64,000 bases of DNA from assembly GCF_030936135.1 (NCBI RefSeq), contig NC_082596.1, forward strand, positions 73,252,888 to 73,316,887. The letters run 5' to 3'. Position 1 is the stretch's first letter; each line of letters begins with the position of its first letter. This DNA is from Gavia stellata. Its lineage: Eukaryota; Chordata; Aves; Gaviiformes; Gaviidae. Below the pieces are notes generated by a model that saw only the letters and a list, made by a program, of their open reading frames with translations, was not told where the DNA came from and did not search any database. Below are positions 10,801-23,408 of the stretch, piece by piece. Position numbers and translations under genes: made by a program.

Positions 10801-13406
10801 GCAAATTTTGTGCAATCCCAGGAGTGTAGGTACAGTCCTGTGTATCATTGTCATTCTTCCCCACCAGTCTGATTTCTGGCAAAGTAATACTCTCTGAATA
10901 CTGTGTCTGCTAATTCTTTCTTTCTTTGTGTAAGAAGCAGATGCAAGTATTGCCAAATTTGTCATAGAGAATCAACGAAGTACAGTTTTATTTGTATTTG
11001 CAGAGACAACAAAATCAAAGAAGATAGTAGCTTGGCGACTCCAACTGAGATAGTAATTAAGATAAAACAGTGATGTTTCTAGCATATTTTAAGAAGCCTG
11101 GAGGAATTAGCATAGCTTGCAGGAAACTGTAGGCTGGAAAGAGATATTCTTTAAGCGTAAACATGAAAATATTATCTTTTTATCAAGTATGATGGAGAAC
11201 GGATATTTCTCTCCTGTGTTTGGGTAGGTAAGTGGGGTGGGTGAGTTAAGAGGAGCTGAGAATACAGTTTGCAGGGCAATTGGGAAATTAGTGAGATCAT
11301 TTAACCTCTTTTCCAAACAAGCATTTTTAAAAATCCTGTATTTCTGTTGTTATGCAAAATTTTTAACACATGCCTTTATTTTAACTTATTCAGTTTTATG
11401 GATAGCAGCTAACTGTAAAAAGAAATAATAACCTGAAGTGTCCTTGGAGCCATTAACTGTACCTTTCTGTCTATTCCCTAAGAACATGCCCTGGATTTAA
11501 AGACTATGTGTATTAAAGCAAGTAAGAGAAGAAACAGCTTCTTTTCTGACACTTGCACTCCTTTCCTGCAGCTTGTGCAGAAGGCTGACAGCCCATCTCA
11601 TTCCCACCAGGGGTATCCCACCAGCTCCCCTGGGAGTTCAGCACTGCATTTGGCCTGTTCTACTGATCTTCCTGAGCCCCTCATTTCTGACCTGCAACAC
11701 CACCATCCTCGAGAAGTCAGGTGGGAGCTGAAGGCATTTGACACTGCTAAAAAATCAAGCCTCAGTTGTTAGACTTATCCATTTGTCCTCCAGGTGTTTG
11801 TTTTGCTGGATGATGATTTAATTTTTGGTTTTGTAATACGGTCTTTGTAGAGGTTATTTTAAGCTTCCAGTAGAATAGCAGACAAGTAGGTATCCTCCTT
11901 CCTTCAGAGGAGCTGTGCTAATTTTAGTTGATGTTCACATATTTTAGCTACCACCCTGGGGTTTTTAAGGTTAACAACCACAGGTTATTAGAAAAGGTTA
12001 AGACACATCTCTCAACCTTTGTCTGCCTCACTTCTCTTTGTGATATACAATTGTTAATCTCTTTAAGACACAAAATTGTTAATCAGTGGTATGGAGCATT
12101 TTAAGATTCTCACGCGTAAGGTTCTGCGTTTAGGTAATCACTTAAGTGTAGTGATGGCTTTAAGCATAGGTACAAAAAATGATTGTTGCTGAAGTGGTTA
12201 TAAAGTTAAAACTGCATATTAGTTTTTATACACATCAGTGAAACTCGGTTTGTGGCGCAAAAGAGCTTTCTGCTAGTGAGGTATACTCATGCATCAGCTG
12301 ATTCTTCTGCAAGCTGATTCAAATTAGGGGCCAAGCTGTGCCTTTTTTATTACCTAGAATGTGTTGTTTGTGCATCTCATATGTATTTTGTCTATTAACT
12401 GACTTCTTACATTGTGTCACCCCATTAATGCCAGCTGTTGTACCCAGCACCACCTTGGGGCTGCATAGAAAACTGACAGAAGGGAACAGAGCTGCTAAGG
12501 AACAGGCATTTTGTGGCTAAGAAGCAATTGCCTTGTTATTTGAAAAAGCCTGCTTGAAATGGCTATGGGCAAGCTTACAGACAAAATGATTGTGCCCGTT
12601 TGCTCTGTGATAATTGCTGGTGAGGAGGCCTTCGGGTCAGTGATTTGCTTTCCTTCTGTCCACATGGTTGTTTCACAGGCAGTCTACGGGAAGCCCACAG
12701 AAACATGCCCCAGCAGCATGTTAAGTCTCTGGGTGTGCTCAGGTACGTGATACTGGAAATGGTCTGGCGGGCGGTGCCTGAAGTCTTGTTGCAGGCGCAC
12801 TGCGTGGGAAGAGCAGCATTTGGTCTGAGACCAGAAAGACACAAGAGGCATAATCAGTGGGTTGATTCACTCCCCCTATCCCTCCCCAGTTTGATACCAG
12901 TTGGACCCAGAGGAGCTTTCTGTGAAAGTGAGTGTAAAAAGCTGCCCAAAAATGATTTCTTTGGAAAGATGAGTATATTATGAGATTGCAAAAGGAACAC
13001 AGTACCTCATCAACAGTCCCCAAGGTCACAGCATCCATTACTGTAGCTGCTACAAGTTTGATTCCCAAGTCTCACCGAAACATTTGCTCAAAGGATGAAT
13101 CCGTTACTGTTGCCGGAAGTTACACTTTCCGGTCTGAATCATATATTTGCACCTCTAAGGTCTCACTGGGCAATCAGGTGGAAAAGCCACTGATGCATGA
13201 GCAACAGTAGAAAATCATGGGATTGCAAAACTTTGACCCATTTAGAGAAAATGAACTGCTTATAGCTAAAATAGGCCACCCTGAAAACAAAATGTGAGAC
13301 TAAACTACCAGAATAAATGCTATGCCTCAAACTAATTATTCAGACACTTGTAGCAAGTCGCTTCAGCTCCCGTTCGTGTGAGCTTGCCCCTAATATGATA
13401 CAGGCT
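4893..13406. other. 8.5 kb non-coding sequence, no gene seen
   Basis: AT-rich DNA with scattered short T or A tracts (near 5975, 6250, 8020, 10081). The short ORFs on both strands have no recognisable domain or codon signature. I see no tRNA, snRNA, satellite, LTR or CR1 sequence here. Confidence 0.5.
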
Positions 13407-13661
13407 TTTGCTCTCTACAGCTTCCTGAGCAGGGGAAGTGGAGAGGGAGGTGCTGATCTCTTCTCTGTGGTATCCAAAGACAGGATGCATGGGAATGGTT
13501 CGAAGCTGTGCCAGAGGAGGTTCAGACTGGACATTAGGAAGCATTTCTTTACTGAGAGGGTGGTCAAACAGTGGAACAGGCTTCCTAGAGAGGTGGTCGA
13601 TGCCCCAAGCCTGTCAGTGTTTAAGAGACATTTGGACAATGCGCTTAATAACATGCTTTAA
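13407..13661 (+). pseudogene. CR1 ORF2 C-terminal remnant, still open
   Basis: 85 codons of the CR1 ORF2 tail. Visible blocks are [56 protein letters not shown] and SLSVFKRHLDNALNNML before the stop. It corresponds to the last part of the tail seen in the 1245-1703 copy. The open frame continues upstream to 13317 outside the element, which is accidental. RT and endonuclease domains are missing, so it is non-autonomous debris. Confidence 0.85.
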
Positions 13662-13756
13662 CTTTTGGTCAGCCCTGAATTGGTCAGGCAGTTGGACTAA
13701 ATTATCATTGTAGGTCCCTTCCAACTGAAATATTCCATTCCGTTCTGTTCCATTCT
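13407..13756 (+). mobile_element. CR1 LINE, CR1-Y-like, 5'-truncated
   Basis: The fragment begins in ORF2 at ttgctctctacagcttcctg, passes the ORF2 stop at about 13659-13661, and continues through ggtcaggcagttggactaaa and gtcccttccaactgaaatat to a degenerate terminal ATTCC/ATTCT-type repeat (13732-13756). This 3' end, with a pentamer-like ATTCTATT-type tail rather than ATTCTGTG, is that of the CR1-Y/X group and distinguishes it from the copies at 1243 and 22433. Divergence is moderate and the reading frame is open. Confidence 0.9.
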
Positions 13757-16378
13757 CTGCCTGTTAGCAGTAACACAGTTTTATATGGAAATGGGCACGA
13801 ACCAGAATTTTAGATGCGAGTATTGTTGCGTTGTTAGATCATTCAAAAGAGATGTGGAGAACATTTCCCTGCTTATCCCAGCCTCTCATCTATGTAATAG
13901 ATGTCATCAAGTCCCTTTAGATTTGAGCACTCTGATGTAAGAGTTGATGTAGGCCTACGATCTGGACTTTGTGACCTATTCAAGAGTAGTCAGGGGTGCG
14001 AGAAACTACATAAATCACAGCAAGGGAGCATCCTTGTATCTAAGTGGCAGCTGAGCAGTGCCATTTGTCCAGTGAGCAAAGGGTCTTCTGAGGTGATGAA
14101 AATCTTTGGCAGCCCAACTTTCCAGTTGAAAGCATCCAGTCCCCAGGAAGCTTATAGCGAGATGTTGAGATCATTCATCAAGTAGATGGCTTGTTACCTG
14201 AAACATGGTCTGCAACAATCCAGAGCCCTGGAACAGGACAGCAGCAATACTGGAGGAGTCGTGATGAAGTCTCAGAAGTACAGAGAAGAGACCAAGTCAG
14301 CCAAAGCTGCAGACCTCTAGGGACTGGAGAGGAATGGCAGCAGTAAGAAGGTCATGATGACAACCCCTGAAGCATGCTACACCACAGAGAAGCTGTGTCA
14401 GAGAGGCTGTTGCTATGACATTTCTTTGGATAAACATCTGGAGACCTTGAACTTACTGATGTGGTGCTGCTCCAAGAGCCAAAAACTCTTGCTACTTTAA
14501 CTGAAACCCTATTGCTTAAAGAGCATTCGGCACCATCTCAGCTGTGAAACTGCTGCCTTGAATGAGTGTAGTGTCTCCGAGAGAAAGGAGGCATCATTCA
14601 TACGAAATAGAGTCACATGTAGAAAAGAAGAATGGTCTTGTGGCTTAATGTGAAATGAGGATCCTTGCCCTTGGCTTCTAGAGACTGTCATTTTGTCCTC
14701 TGGCAGGTCACTTTGGAACAATCTTAGTGGCACATAACCAAAAGAACTGCCTTGGCCCCCAGGATGTGGTTGTGGGTAAGAAGCAGAACATGTTATGCAG
14801 TACACAGAGGGAAGGGCACAAGATTACCTTTCTCTGCTGGGAACTCCGTGAACCTGCCTTTTATTTTGCTTTGCACCCTAGGTTAAAAATAAACCAACAC
14901 AACAAAACAAAGCATCCCTTGATTTCAGCTCCAGCTTCCAGGAGCATACTATCTGTTTTTCTGGGTCATTTAGCTCTCAGAACACCAGCTCTAAAATGAC
15001 CTGTCCCAACTTTGCAAGTGCTTGACATCTCTGAAAACTCTGTTCTGGGGATCTGGAGTCAAATAGTGATGTAGATTTTACAGGAGGTACCTAATCTTGG
15101 GCTTAAAGTGTATTATGAGGCTGAACTAAATGTTAGAGCCCATTAATATCTTCAGTGGTGTGTGCCATACAAGTATTAATAGGGCTTTATGGGAAGTGCA
15201 TGGCTCTGTCAGTGCCACGTGTGAACTGCTGTTCAGAGCTGCTTTTAGTTTTGTCCCATTGGTGTTCAAAGAAGAGGAAAGCTTTGTGTGTTCTTTAAAT
15301 GGATTTAATTCAGGTGTATTGAAGAAAAAGCTGAAGAGTAGAAAAGACCATCCACTATTAGGAGAGCAGTTAATCTTTCTCCTAAAATGTCTTCTTTATT
15401 CAAAAGTACTTTCCCACAGAAGGTTCTGTGTTTCCATTACACCTTTGGTATGTGTCTTTGATTTTACCAGCTTGCCTTTAACTTCTCTGTCAGGGTTTGG
15501 TAAGCTGTGGACTGTTCATTGAACTCAGCAGCTTTGAAAATCATTTTGAATATTGTGTATGAGTCACTGTACCAAAGGGAAAAGGATGAAAAGGAGCGAG
15601 TGGGGAGAAAAATGGAGTTGTGAAATGTGAAAGGGGAGACAGACGCACCCATATATATGCAGCAACCCAGGGGCTCCTGGGATAAGACACCAGTGCTCAG
15701 GGGGGTCTGCAAAGACAGAGGCCAGTAGAGTCCGCTTTGTTGTATCCAAGTCCAACAAAGTCACTTATGGGAGCATCTGGACTTGGCAGCAGGCTTCTTG
15801 TCATTAAAGAAAATTGGTCTGATCCCTGAGTCGACTTTCAAGAAAAGGAAGACGACAGCTTCCCTGATAGCCAGCAAGTCTTGCTCACAGGCTCCTACAA
15901 CTGCAGTGTTCAGAAACTTGGGAGCCCAGTAAGGCCAGCTGGAGCTTATGAGTGTTCATGCTTATATCCCTGGGAGAAGATAAACCAGAGTACTCCAGAT
16001 TTCCTTTTCCTAGGGCAAAGCCTCCTCTAAAGTTCCTAGTGAGGGTTTCCTCATCTTTGAAGAAGTTGTAGTGTATTTTGTGTGAAGTTGGTTAACCACT
16101 GCACGTTGCTGGTTATCTTGCTGACCCATCTGGCCAAAGTGTGTCTTTGTCTTTCTAGCCTACTACACATGCCCTTGTTCATGCTTTGCTTAACCTCTTC
16201 CAGTTCCCTTCGTTCTGGCCTTGCCATCAACATTTTTGTCGTCTTTAACCGAAAGGATTTTTTTTATATGCATCCACTGGTCAACCATGTTCTTTGCTTT
16301 GCAATGCTGGCTTTCTTCAGATCCTGCCTCTTTCCTTCTGGCCTTTTCATTTTCATTTTGCAGTGCTACTGGATGTAC
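13757..16378. other. Non-coding sequence, no gene seen
   Basis: Contains two unrecognised open stretches (13901-14185 and 15130-15522, plus strand), without flanking splice signals or a family motif that I can support. Purine-rich sequence around 14220-14360 has no clear repeat structure. Confidence 0.5.
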
Positions 16379-16428
16379 GTAAGTCATGTTTATCTTCTAT
16401 AGTACATAAGTCATGTTTATCTTCTATA
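16379..16428. repeat. Two-copy tandem duplication, 26-bp period
   Basis: The word taagtcatgtttatcttc occurs twice, 26 bp apart, each followed by tata and separated by a few bases. Only two copies are present. Confidence 0.85.
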
Positions 16429-17085
16429 ATACCCACGTTGCTGTAAGTGACCCCTTTACTCTAGGGGGCAAAGTCTGTGGGCTAGAAGGGAGCATCCTGT
16501 GGGGCAGTTTTCTGAACCTTGTTATCCCAAGCCAAACGTGGCTTCAGAAGTAAACTCAGGCAGCAGAAAGCAGCTCAGCTTGTGCTGCAAGGGAGTTAAA
16601 TCAGCTGATCACAGTGGCCCATTTTGGTTCTTTTAGACTTTTAGATTTCATGTAGCTGTACAAGCTGTATCAATGTGTTTTTCCAGTTGCAAAACGTCTC
16701 CTATCTCCAAGCCTGATGAAAAATTCCACTCTAACTTCTAAGCTTATAAGTAAAGAATTTTTCTTAATTATGGTAAAGAGACGGATACTGCTACCACACA
16801 AGAAGTATTAACATGTGTCTGAGGCAGAAGGATTGCACTTGTTTCCATGGTCCTCTAGGTACAGAGAGATCAATGGGAAAAGGAAGTTTAAAGACAGATG
16901 ACATGACTGAAGAAAAGCTAATTGCCTGAAGCAGTTAAACGAGGCTAAAGATGTCCATTGTTGAAATTCTTATCCCAAGGAGATTTCACCCACGGGAAAC
17001 CTTAGTCCTTAGTATGCTGTTAAGAAGGGGAGAAATCTCAAGGGAGGAATTCACGGAACAACATGGGAATCCTAATTCTAGTGAA
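16429..17085. other. Non-coding sequence, possibly 5' part of the LINE fossil
   Basis: Purine-rich, non-repetitive. The part from about 16880 may be the decayed region before the RT domain, but I could not read any block there. Confidence 0.4.
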
Positions 17086-17960
17086 CTGCCAGGACCAGAT
17101 GGTGTTCATCTCAAGCTGTGAGGGATCTCAGCTCCAAAACTGGAAAGCTTCTGACAAACACATGCAATATATCTCTTAAAATAGGAGTTCTTCCTGGTTG
17201 CTCTAAAAGTGCCACGAGGGAGCATCACTTCCAAAATGCAATGAACAGTGACCTTGGGAGTTGCAGGTGAATATGCAATATCCCACATAGAGGGGAAGCA
17301 TTTCAAGGTAGTCAGAACAGAAACATATACTTAGAAAAACAGAATTATGTCATCTGACCAACAACACAGTTTCTGCTTAAAGTCCTCAGCTGGTCTTTGA
17401 AGTTATTTGAAGACTTTAAAATGTTGGGAAGAAAAATCTGGCATATATTATCCAGGTTTTTAGGAGGTTTTGATGATGTTTGTAAGAAAAAGGGACTTTA
17501 TGTTATGCTAGACAGGTAAATTTTTGTCCCTAATTAAATACTGGCTAGGCATCAAATGCTTTAAGTGATGTCTGTTTTTCAAAATGTAGGTAACCTAACA
17601 GTGGCATGCAAAGATCTGTACTGGGATTGCTCTTGTACAATTTTGTTGGTGATTTTAAGACTGAGTTGAAGATCTTGTCATTACATATCACTATCCATGT
17701 TAGGAAGGAAAAACTAGAGAAGCACACAAAATCTAGAAAGATCTTCAGTACAGGTACAGTACAGTAGGTACAATTTAACTTGTATACATACAGACTCATG
17801 TACAATAGGAAGAAAAATCTATTTTTTGCACAGATGGTAATCTAAACAAGGAAGTTTTTCTTCAGAAGCAGAGATCTAGGAGTGGTTATTGACAGCGGTT
17901 CAGCCTGCTTTACCCAGGCAAACAGAGCAATGAGAAAGTCTTGATTTAGGTTCCCAGAAA
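17086..17960 (+). mobile_element. Ancient CR1/L2/L3-type LINE, decayed reverse transcriptase
   Basis: A degraded non-LTR retrotransposon RT domain readable in three shifted frames. In order: GPDGVH at 17092-17109 (family GPDGIH); LTNTCNISLKIGVLP near 17150-17195 (family LFNLSLxTGxxP); SDQQHSF near 17353 (family SDRQHGF); FLGGFDDV near 17458 (family DFSKAFDxV); SVLGLLLYNF near 17610-17640 (family QGSVLGPLLF); FVGDFK just after, in the place of the catalytic FADD box; and RDLGVVIDS near 17869 (family KDLGVIIDS). Spacing from the first to the last block fits the family apart from a likely deletion before the FADD box. Stops and frameshifts make it non-functional. Its limits could extend to about 16900 and 18250. 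The clade (CR1 versus L2 or L3) cannot be fixed by eye. Confidence 0.85.
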
Positions 17961-20900
17961 ATGAAAGATATAGTCACATGCCACAGCAATTTTAATATCC
18001 TTAAAACAAATGAAGGGAAATAATTCTGCAGAATTCAGTGCTAACAGCATGTCATAAAAAGTAAGGTTTGCAAGATCTAAAGGATTAGATCATTCTGCTA
18101 CCATTAACAGCTTTACAGCAGACAAATTATATGACCAATATCAAACATCAAATTCTGGGTTATAAACTTCACTTCTGGGAAGTAAAATGAAGAACAATAC
18201 CTTCTATAGAATTGTACAATAAGAGAGGCATAATTTTAGTTGGACAGAGGTTACCTTCCTCTTACACAGAAAAGTGACCTGAACAATACTTTGCTGATGA
18301 ATTCTGATGACCCATCTTAGGCTTTCATATTTCTGAGGAAGAGAATGCCTGTCTGTCGGCTTGCATTGACTGCATGTGTTTCCTCGTTAGACATTAGTAT
18401 TTTATGGAAAATGGAAGTTCATATGAAGTCAAATGAAATTGTCGGCAATTTGAAATGTTGGCCACCTCCTCTGCCCTTGTTATATTATGTAATGTGGTTT
18501 TAAAAAAAAATTGTATTTTATGCTTTATAGCAACGATTTCCAAAGTAAACGTAGCTCAGTCTGCTAAGTGTTTTCACTGAAGTCCCAAAAGTCAGGTATA
18601 GTTACTTTAGAGTCTGAAGGTCAAGTTCAGTCTCATAGTTACAGAATTTTCCAAGACACTGAATTATATATATAAATATGTAATAAAAAATGTAAAACTA
18701 TAGAAATAGTTTTTAAAATGAAACTGGAAAAAAAAAAAGAGAAGATATATTCTTACAACCACAAAAGTCATTGATGTAACTGTTATTTGCTATTGGGAGT
18801 CTGATTGCCCTTTTACTCAGTGTATTCCCACTAGACTTGAAGAAATAGGTCTTTTTATCTCTTCTCTTTTTTTTTTTCCCCTGCTTTTTTTTTTTTGCTT
18901 TTATTACTTGAGGGAGAATTATAAGACATTTCACAGCAGAATAGACTATTGATGTAATAATACATGTAGTGCTTAGTTAACACATGTTTACAGACATGCA
19001 GTCATTACTAGCATTTTTCTGGTATTAAGTTATAACTGCTGAAATCTGATAAAGCCGTACCGAAGCCAAATCTTTAGACACCAGATAAAATTGCTGAAAG
19101 CACTTAAGGGGTTTATAAACATGTGATGTGTCATTCTTCAAACGTTGTTTCGCATTCAGCCTTAGTCTGAAGTCACCTTTGAGAACTCAGACTTGGGCTC
19201 TGTGTGTGGTTTTTTTATATATATATATATATATATGTATATGCATGATGTATATACATATATACACACATGTATATGTACATGGCAAATATACATTATA
19301 AATACCACCACACATGGTTTAAAGAAGGGACTAGCAGGGGGGCTTACCTTTGGGATTTTAGGACTGAAGGAGTCACATTTTGAAGGAGGAATTCAAGGAA
19401 AATACTTTGCATCAGTGACATGTACACATGACAACCTGTACATGCAATCTCTTCTCTCTCTCAAGAAGTGCCATTTTCCCATAAAAACTGTGGAAGACAA
19501 AAAAGTCCACAACAAATTTACAAACCATTAGTTACAAATTAAGTGATTATACGTGAACAGTTCCTGAATTGTTCTGTCTGGATAGGTAGGAACACAGCGG
19601 TTCTAGGCAGCAGGAGTCCCTCATGTGATTGTATATTAGCAGAAGTCTCTTGATGTCTGGGAAAAATAGCAAAGTAGTGAACAGAGACTTAATTGTCACT
19701 GATTTTTTTTTTCCCCCCCAAAAGCTTTACCTTCTAGAAATTAGAATTACTTTCTCTAGGCTGACCTATCACTGTTAGATACCCTTGATATTCAGCCTCA
19801 GTAACTAACTTGTCTCAGTGGCTAAAGTAGAAAGCACTGCAAATAAATCATGTACTATGTTTAGAGCACTTCTGTCTGTCATGATCAAAAGTGTTGTGAT
19901 AAAGGTAATTGATTACTCCACTGGGTGTAATCACTGCGACCATCAGCAGCTGCAGCACCTGATGTGACCAGTAGAAATGCAAGCCTTGACGTAATCAGTG
20001 AGACTTTGCGAGGCCGGTTTTCAGGCTATGAGGAACAGTCTGCGTGGAGCAGTTGGTCTGGGAGCCTTGCTTTGTTTTGAAATTCACTCTGAAGCACTCA
20101 GCATAGCTGACAAACGAGCTCATTTTCTGGGTGCGGTTCTCTAGGGCTTGGGAAGGACAACTGCAAAGTTCTCAGGGAAAGCTTTTTTAGAGTGCTGAAC
20201 ATCAATGAGCTGGTAAATTGTTCTGACTAGTTTGTTGGTGCCAAGGGTGTTTTTGAATGATGCGCAGCCATAGTCAAGAACATCTCACTTGCCATGAATG
20301 AGAATGCCTAAGATTTGTTCTGGGATTCAGTGGGGCGTTATTGCTCCACTTTATCCTTCCCTCTGGATCTCGGTCAGTTGAGGGGAAAGAAGAAGCAAAA
20401 AAATGAGAAAGAACAAGCTGAAATCCAAGAAACCAGTCAGGTAGTTAATACATAACCAGGTTTACACCAGGAAAAGGGAGAGAGCCAAGACACATATGTA
20501 TAGCTCTGGATTCCTTCCGGAGATTTCTGAAGACCAGGAATGTGGTTGCTGTTCACTGACACAGCTGACCTGGGCCTCTGCCAGAGAAGGGGGCAGGCAG
20601 AGGAGGGTGTGTATGTGTTTGTCTTTCCCTCCTCAGTTATGAAATACGTCTTCTTTCCTCTGCCATTGGCACTGCCTGTGACCGTGTCTGTTTGCAAAAT
20701 CACCCTCTCCCCTGTGGAATGATGAGGTTGTCCGAATCCCGAGTTTGAAGGGACGGGTTGCTGTGTAACATTTATTTTTGTTTTGCTTTGTGTTTTGTTA
20801 AGGTTTTGCTTTTCGATGCCTATGAGGAAATGTTCTAAATACGTCTTTTTGTTTCTGTGATGGCAATGCCTGACACGTCCCCTTCTGATTTTCATTTGTG

Positions 20901-22432
20901 TATGGCTATAGAGTATTTTTAATTTCCTCTATTTGGTAGCCTTTAGCAGGGTCTGATCTGCACTCGAGGTCCAAAAGCTTTTTGAAAATGTGCCATGCTA
21001 CAAATAGCCCCTAATAGTTCTAGTACCTATTTAAAACAAAATGGTTTACAGTACATTTAATAACTTTTGAAAAGTAACTGGTTCATTTTGAACTGATTTA
21101 CTGCTGTTATGCCCACAGACAGGATTTATAAGGCTAGGTTAAATATGTGTGTATACATATATAATAGCTAGATACAAATATGGCTGTTTCTGTATTAATT
21201 TTAGAGCATTGAAAACATTTAAAGCATTTGGAAAAAAAACAGGCTTTTTCATGCACAAAGCCTTCTTCAAACAAGCTGATATTGTTGAAATTACCTTTTC
21301 ACTGCTCCCCAGGGGTCTTTAAGTCCTCTCAGAGTTCAGGGCAAGGGGACAGTGGCCCACAAAGAGTGGGAAACGGGTCAGGAAGTCTTGCATCTGCCAC
21401 TGTTTCCATGAGTGCTTGCATGTCACACCTCATGCGAAATCAGTTGGCAAAGGGACAATTTTTGCTTGTGACAGTTTGCTGTATGCAGTTCAGAACAGCA
21501 CAGCTTCCACTGCTGTCCTGTGCAAGATGAGCTCAAACATACTCTGTGCCACACCTTACCTCTAACTCACATACGTGTTCTTCTCAGCACTCGTCACCTA
21601 CGGTCTGGATTAAGCCACCTAAAGACAGGTGGGGACAGGCAGCAGTGTGGTGGCTGGCTGGGCTCCAGGGGCTGTTCCTCACGGAGAGCAGTGCTTCATC
21701 AGGCTCCCCTGTGCCTTTCGGGAACATGCATGTTGTGACACATGTTGACTCACCAGGTGGCTTACGTTGAGTCTAGTCCTGTCTCCACTCCCAATCCCCT
21801 CTGTGACTCTGTGCAGTGAGGAAGAAGGCAGGACTTACCTTCTGCCTCTGCTCAGGTACCAACCCAATGCCCAGAAAATGGGAGCAAATACTTTTATGAA
21901 TGTCACTGTGGAACTGCATCGTCCCTCGGGCAGAACTGCCTCACTTACAGTATGGGCTAGGGAAGCCTGGAGAGGCTGAAGATTGCCTAGGAAAACACAG
22001 TTTCAGGGGAATCAGACTCGGTTAACTATGTTGGCACTTTATGGTGGCCAAAAAGGGAATTTGTATCTGTCTGAACAGTATTTCTTTGTGAGCAAATCAT
22101 TCTGGGTGAAGTAGTGTTATTGCTCTTGTCCAGACCCAATCAGCAGGGCTCAGAAAGGCTGGCTTCCTGCTTTTCTCCCTGTTACACCCAGGAAGAAGAA
22201 TCGCTTTCATAGTGTGTGCAGTGTTCCTTACTCATTCCTAGCTGTTTAGCTAGTGAGGAGGAGCAGTCCATCTCTGAATGGTCTTAATACATACACACTA
22301 AGAGCAAAAACAAACCTAATGCTAATGACAACATAATATGCTGAATGGAGATCAAAGCTGCTGTAGGTCACTTAATCAAATGCAAGGTGAACTTAATGCA
22401 TTGAAATGTGCCTCAGAACAAAAAACATGTAG
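17961..22432. other. Non-coding sequence, no gene seen
   Basis: The first 300 bases may continue the LINE fossil. Further right there are T tracts (18866-18897), an AT microsatellite (19213-19300) and low-coding-potential sequence. A 152-codon minus-strand ORF at 20437-20895 has no recognisable feature. Confidence 0.5.
19213..19300. repeat. AT-rich microsatellite, (TA)n with TATG/TACA variants
   Basis: A pure TA run of about 10 units starts at 19216, followed by degenerate tatg, cata and caca units to about 19300. It is a typical dinucleotide microsatellite decaying on its right side. Confidence 0.9.
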
Positions 22433-22541
22433 ACGTGGCACTGCAGGACATGATTTAGGTGGGCATGGTGGTGTTGGGTTGATGGTTGGACTTGATGATC
22501 TTACAGGTCTTTTCCAACCTTAGTGGTTCTGTGATTCTGTG
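22433..22541 (+). mobile_element. CR1 LINE 3' end, short truncated copy
   Basis: About 109 bp containing only the CR1 3' UTR: gcatggtggtgttgggttga, then ggttggacttgatgatctta, then cttttccaacctta and two terminal units of gttctgtg and attctgtg. It matches the subfamily of the 1243-1862 element almost word for word, but without the G/T expansion. Confidence 0.9.
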
Positions 22542-23352
22542 AAAAGCTCTACAGAGACCCTTCTAGAGTCTGTGTTTTAGAAAATGGGTGAGAGATGGCT
22601 TAAATTACCAATGCCAGCAAAATTTTTCTGGCCGGACTGCACTGCAGAAACTGTTGTCCCACTCACTGCTGCTCAAGTGACTGATTTGACATTCAGCAAC
22701 TCTTTGAAAGGAGGCAAGCTTAAAAGTGTTGATTCCTAACATGAGCTAAACAGGATGATGAACATCGCTACCAGATATGTGAAAATCACCAGGAAAATTG
22801 TTTTCATGAATATTTAGACCTCTGAGAAGAACTCTCACAGACACATTCTGTTCCATGCACTTACCTTGCTAGAAGCTATATTGGAGACACACCTGGTTTC
22901 ATCAGCTCCATGGCATGGGCCCAGCTGTGACCTGGAAGCAGTGTTCCTCTGTGAGCAAGGACAGCTGCTTCTGCTATCAGCCACACCTGGTCATTAGTGA
23001 GCATTTTTGTAGCTGTAACCATAAGGCACTGAAGTTTATTTAGTGACAGCAATGTTTAATTTCATGTAGGATTGCTTCAGAGTTGGAAGTTCAGCGTCAC
23101 TGGCTAGAACAGGGGTGATACAGATATTCTTGTGTTTCCGGAGAGGAGCACCTAGTGTGATACTAGAGTGTTAAGGGCATAGTAGAAAGGGGAGTTAGGG
23201 GAGAAGAGAACTGAGAGGAAGAAAAGCACTTTGAGTTTATTCCCTATATTACAGGCAATGTTCATGAAATATCCAGCACTTGAACTCTGAGTATGTGGTC
23301 AGAATTTCCTCTCACTTCTGAATGGCCTACTGCGCAAACATTGACTTGTTGA
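22542..23352. other. Non-coding sequence between two oppositely oriented CR1 ends
   Basis: No coding signal. A 30-bp word at 22922-22953 resembles 4125-4154 (see findings). Confidence 0.5.
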
Positions 23353-23408
23353 CAGAATCACAGAATCACTACGGTTGGAAAAGACCTGTAAGATCATCAA
23401 GTATAATA
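23353..23408 (-). mobile_element. CR1 LINE 3' end, minus strand, very short
   Basis: The plus strand reads cagaatcacagaatcactac, then ggttggaaaagacctgtaag and atcatcaag. This is the reverse complement of the CR1 3' terminus with two ATTCTGTG-type units, same subfamily as the two copies with cttacaggtcttttccaacc. Only about 55 bp remain before similarity stops. Confidence 0.9.

Noticed and set aside
20437..20895. 152-codon minus-strand ORF
   Set aside because: No recognisable family, low-complexity Lys/Asn/Thr region, no exon signals.
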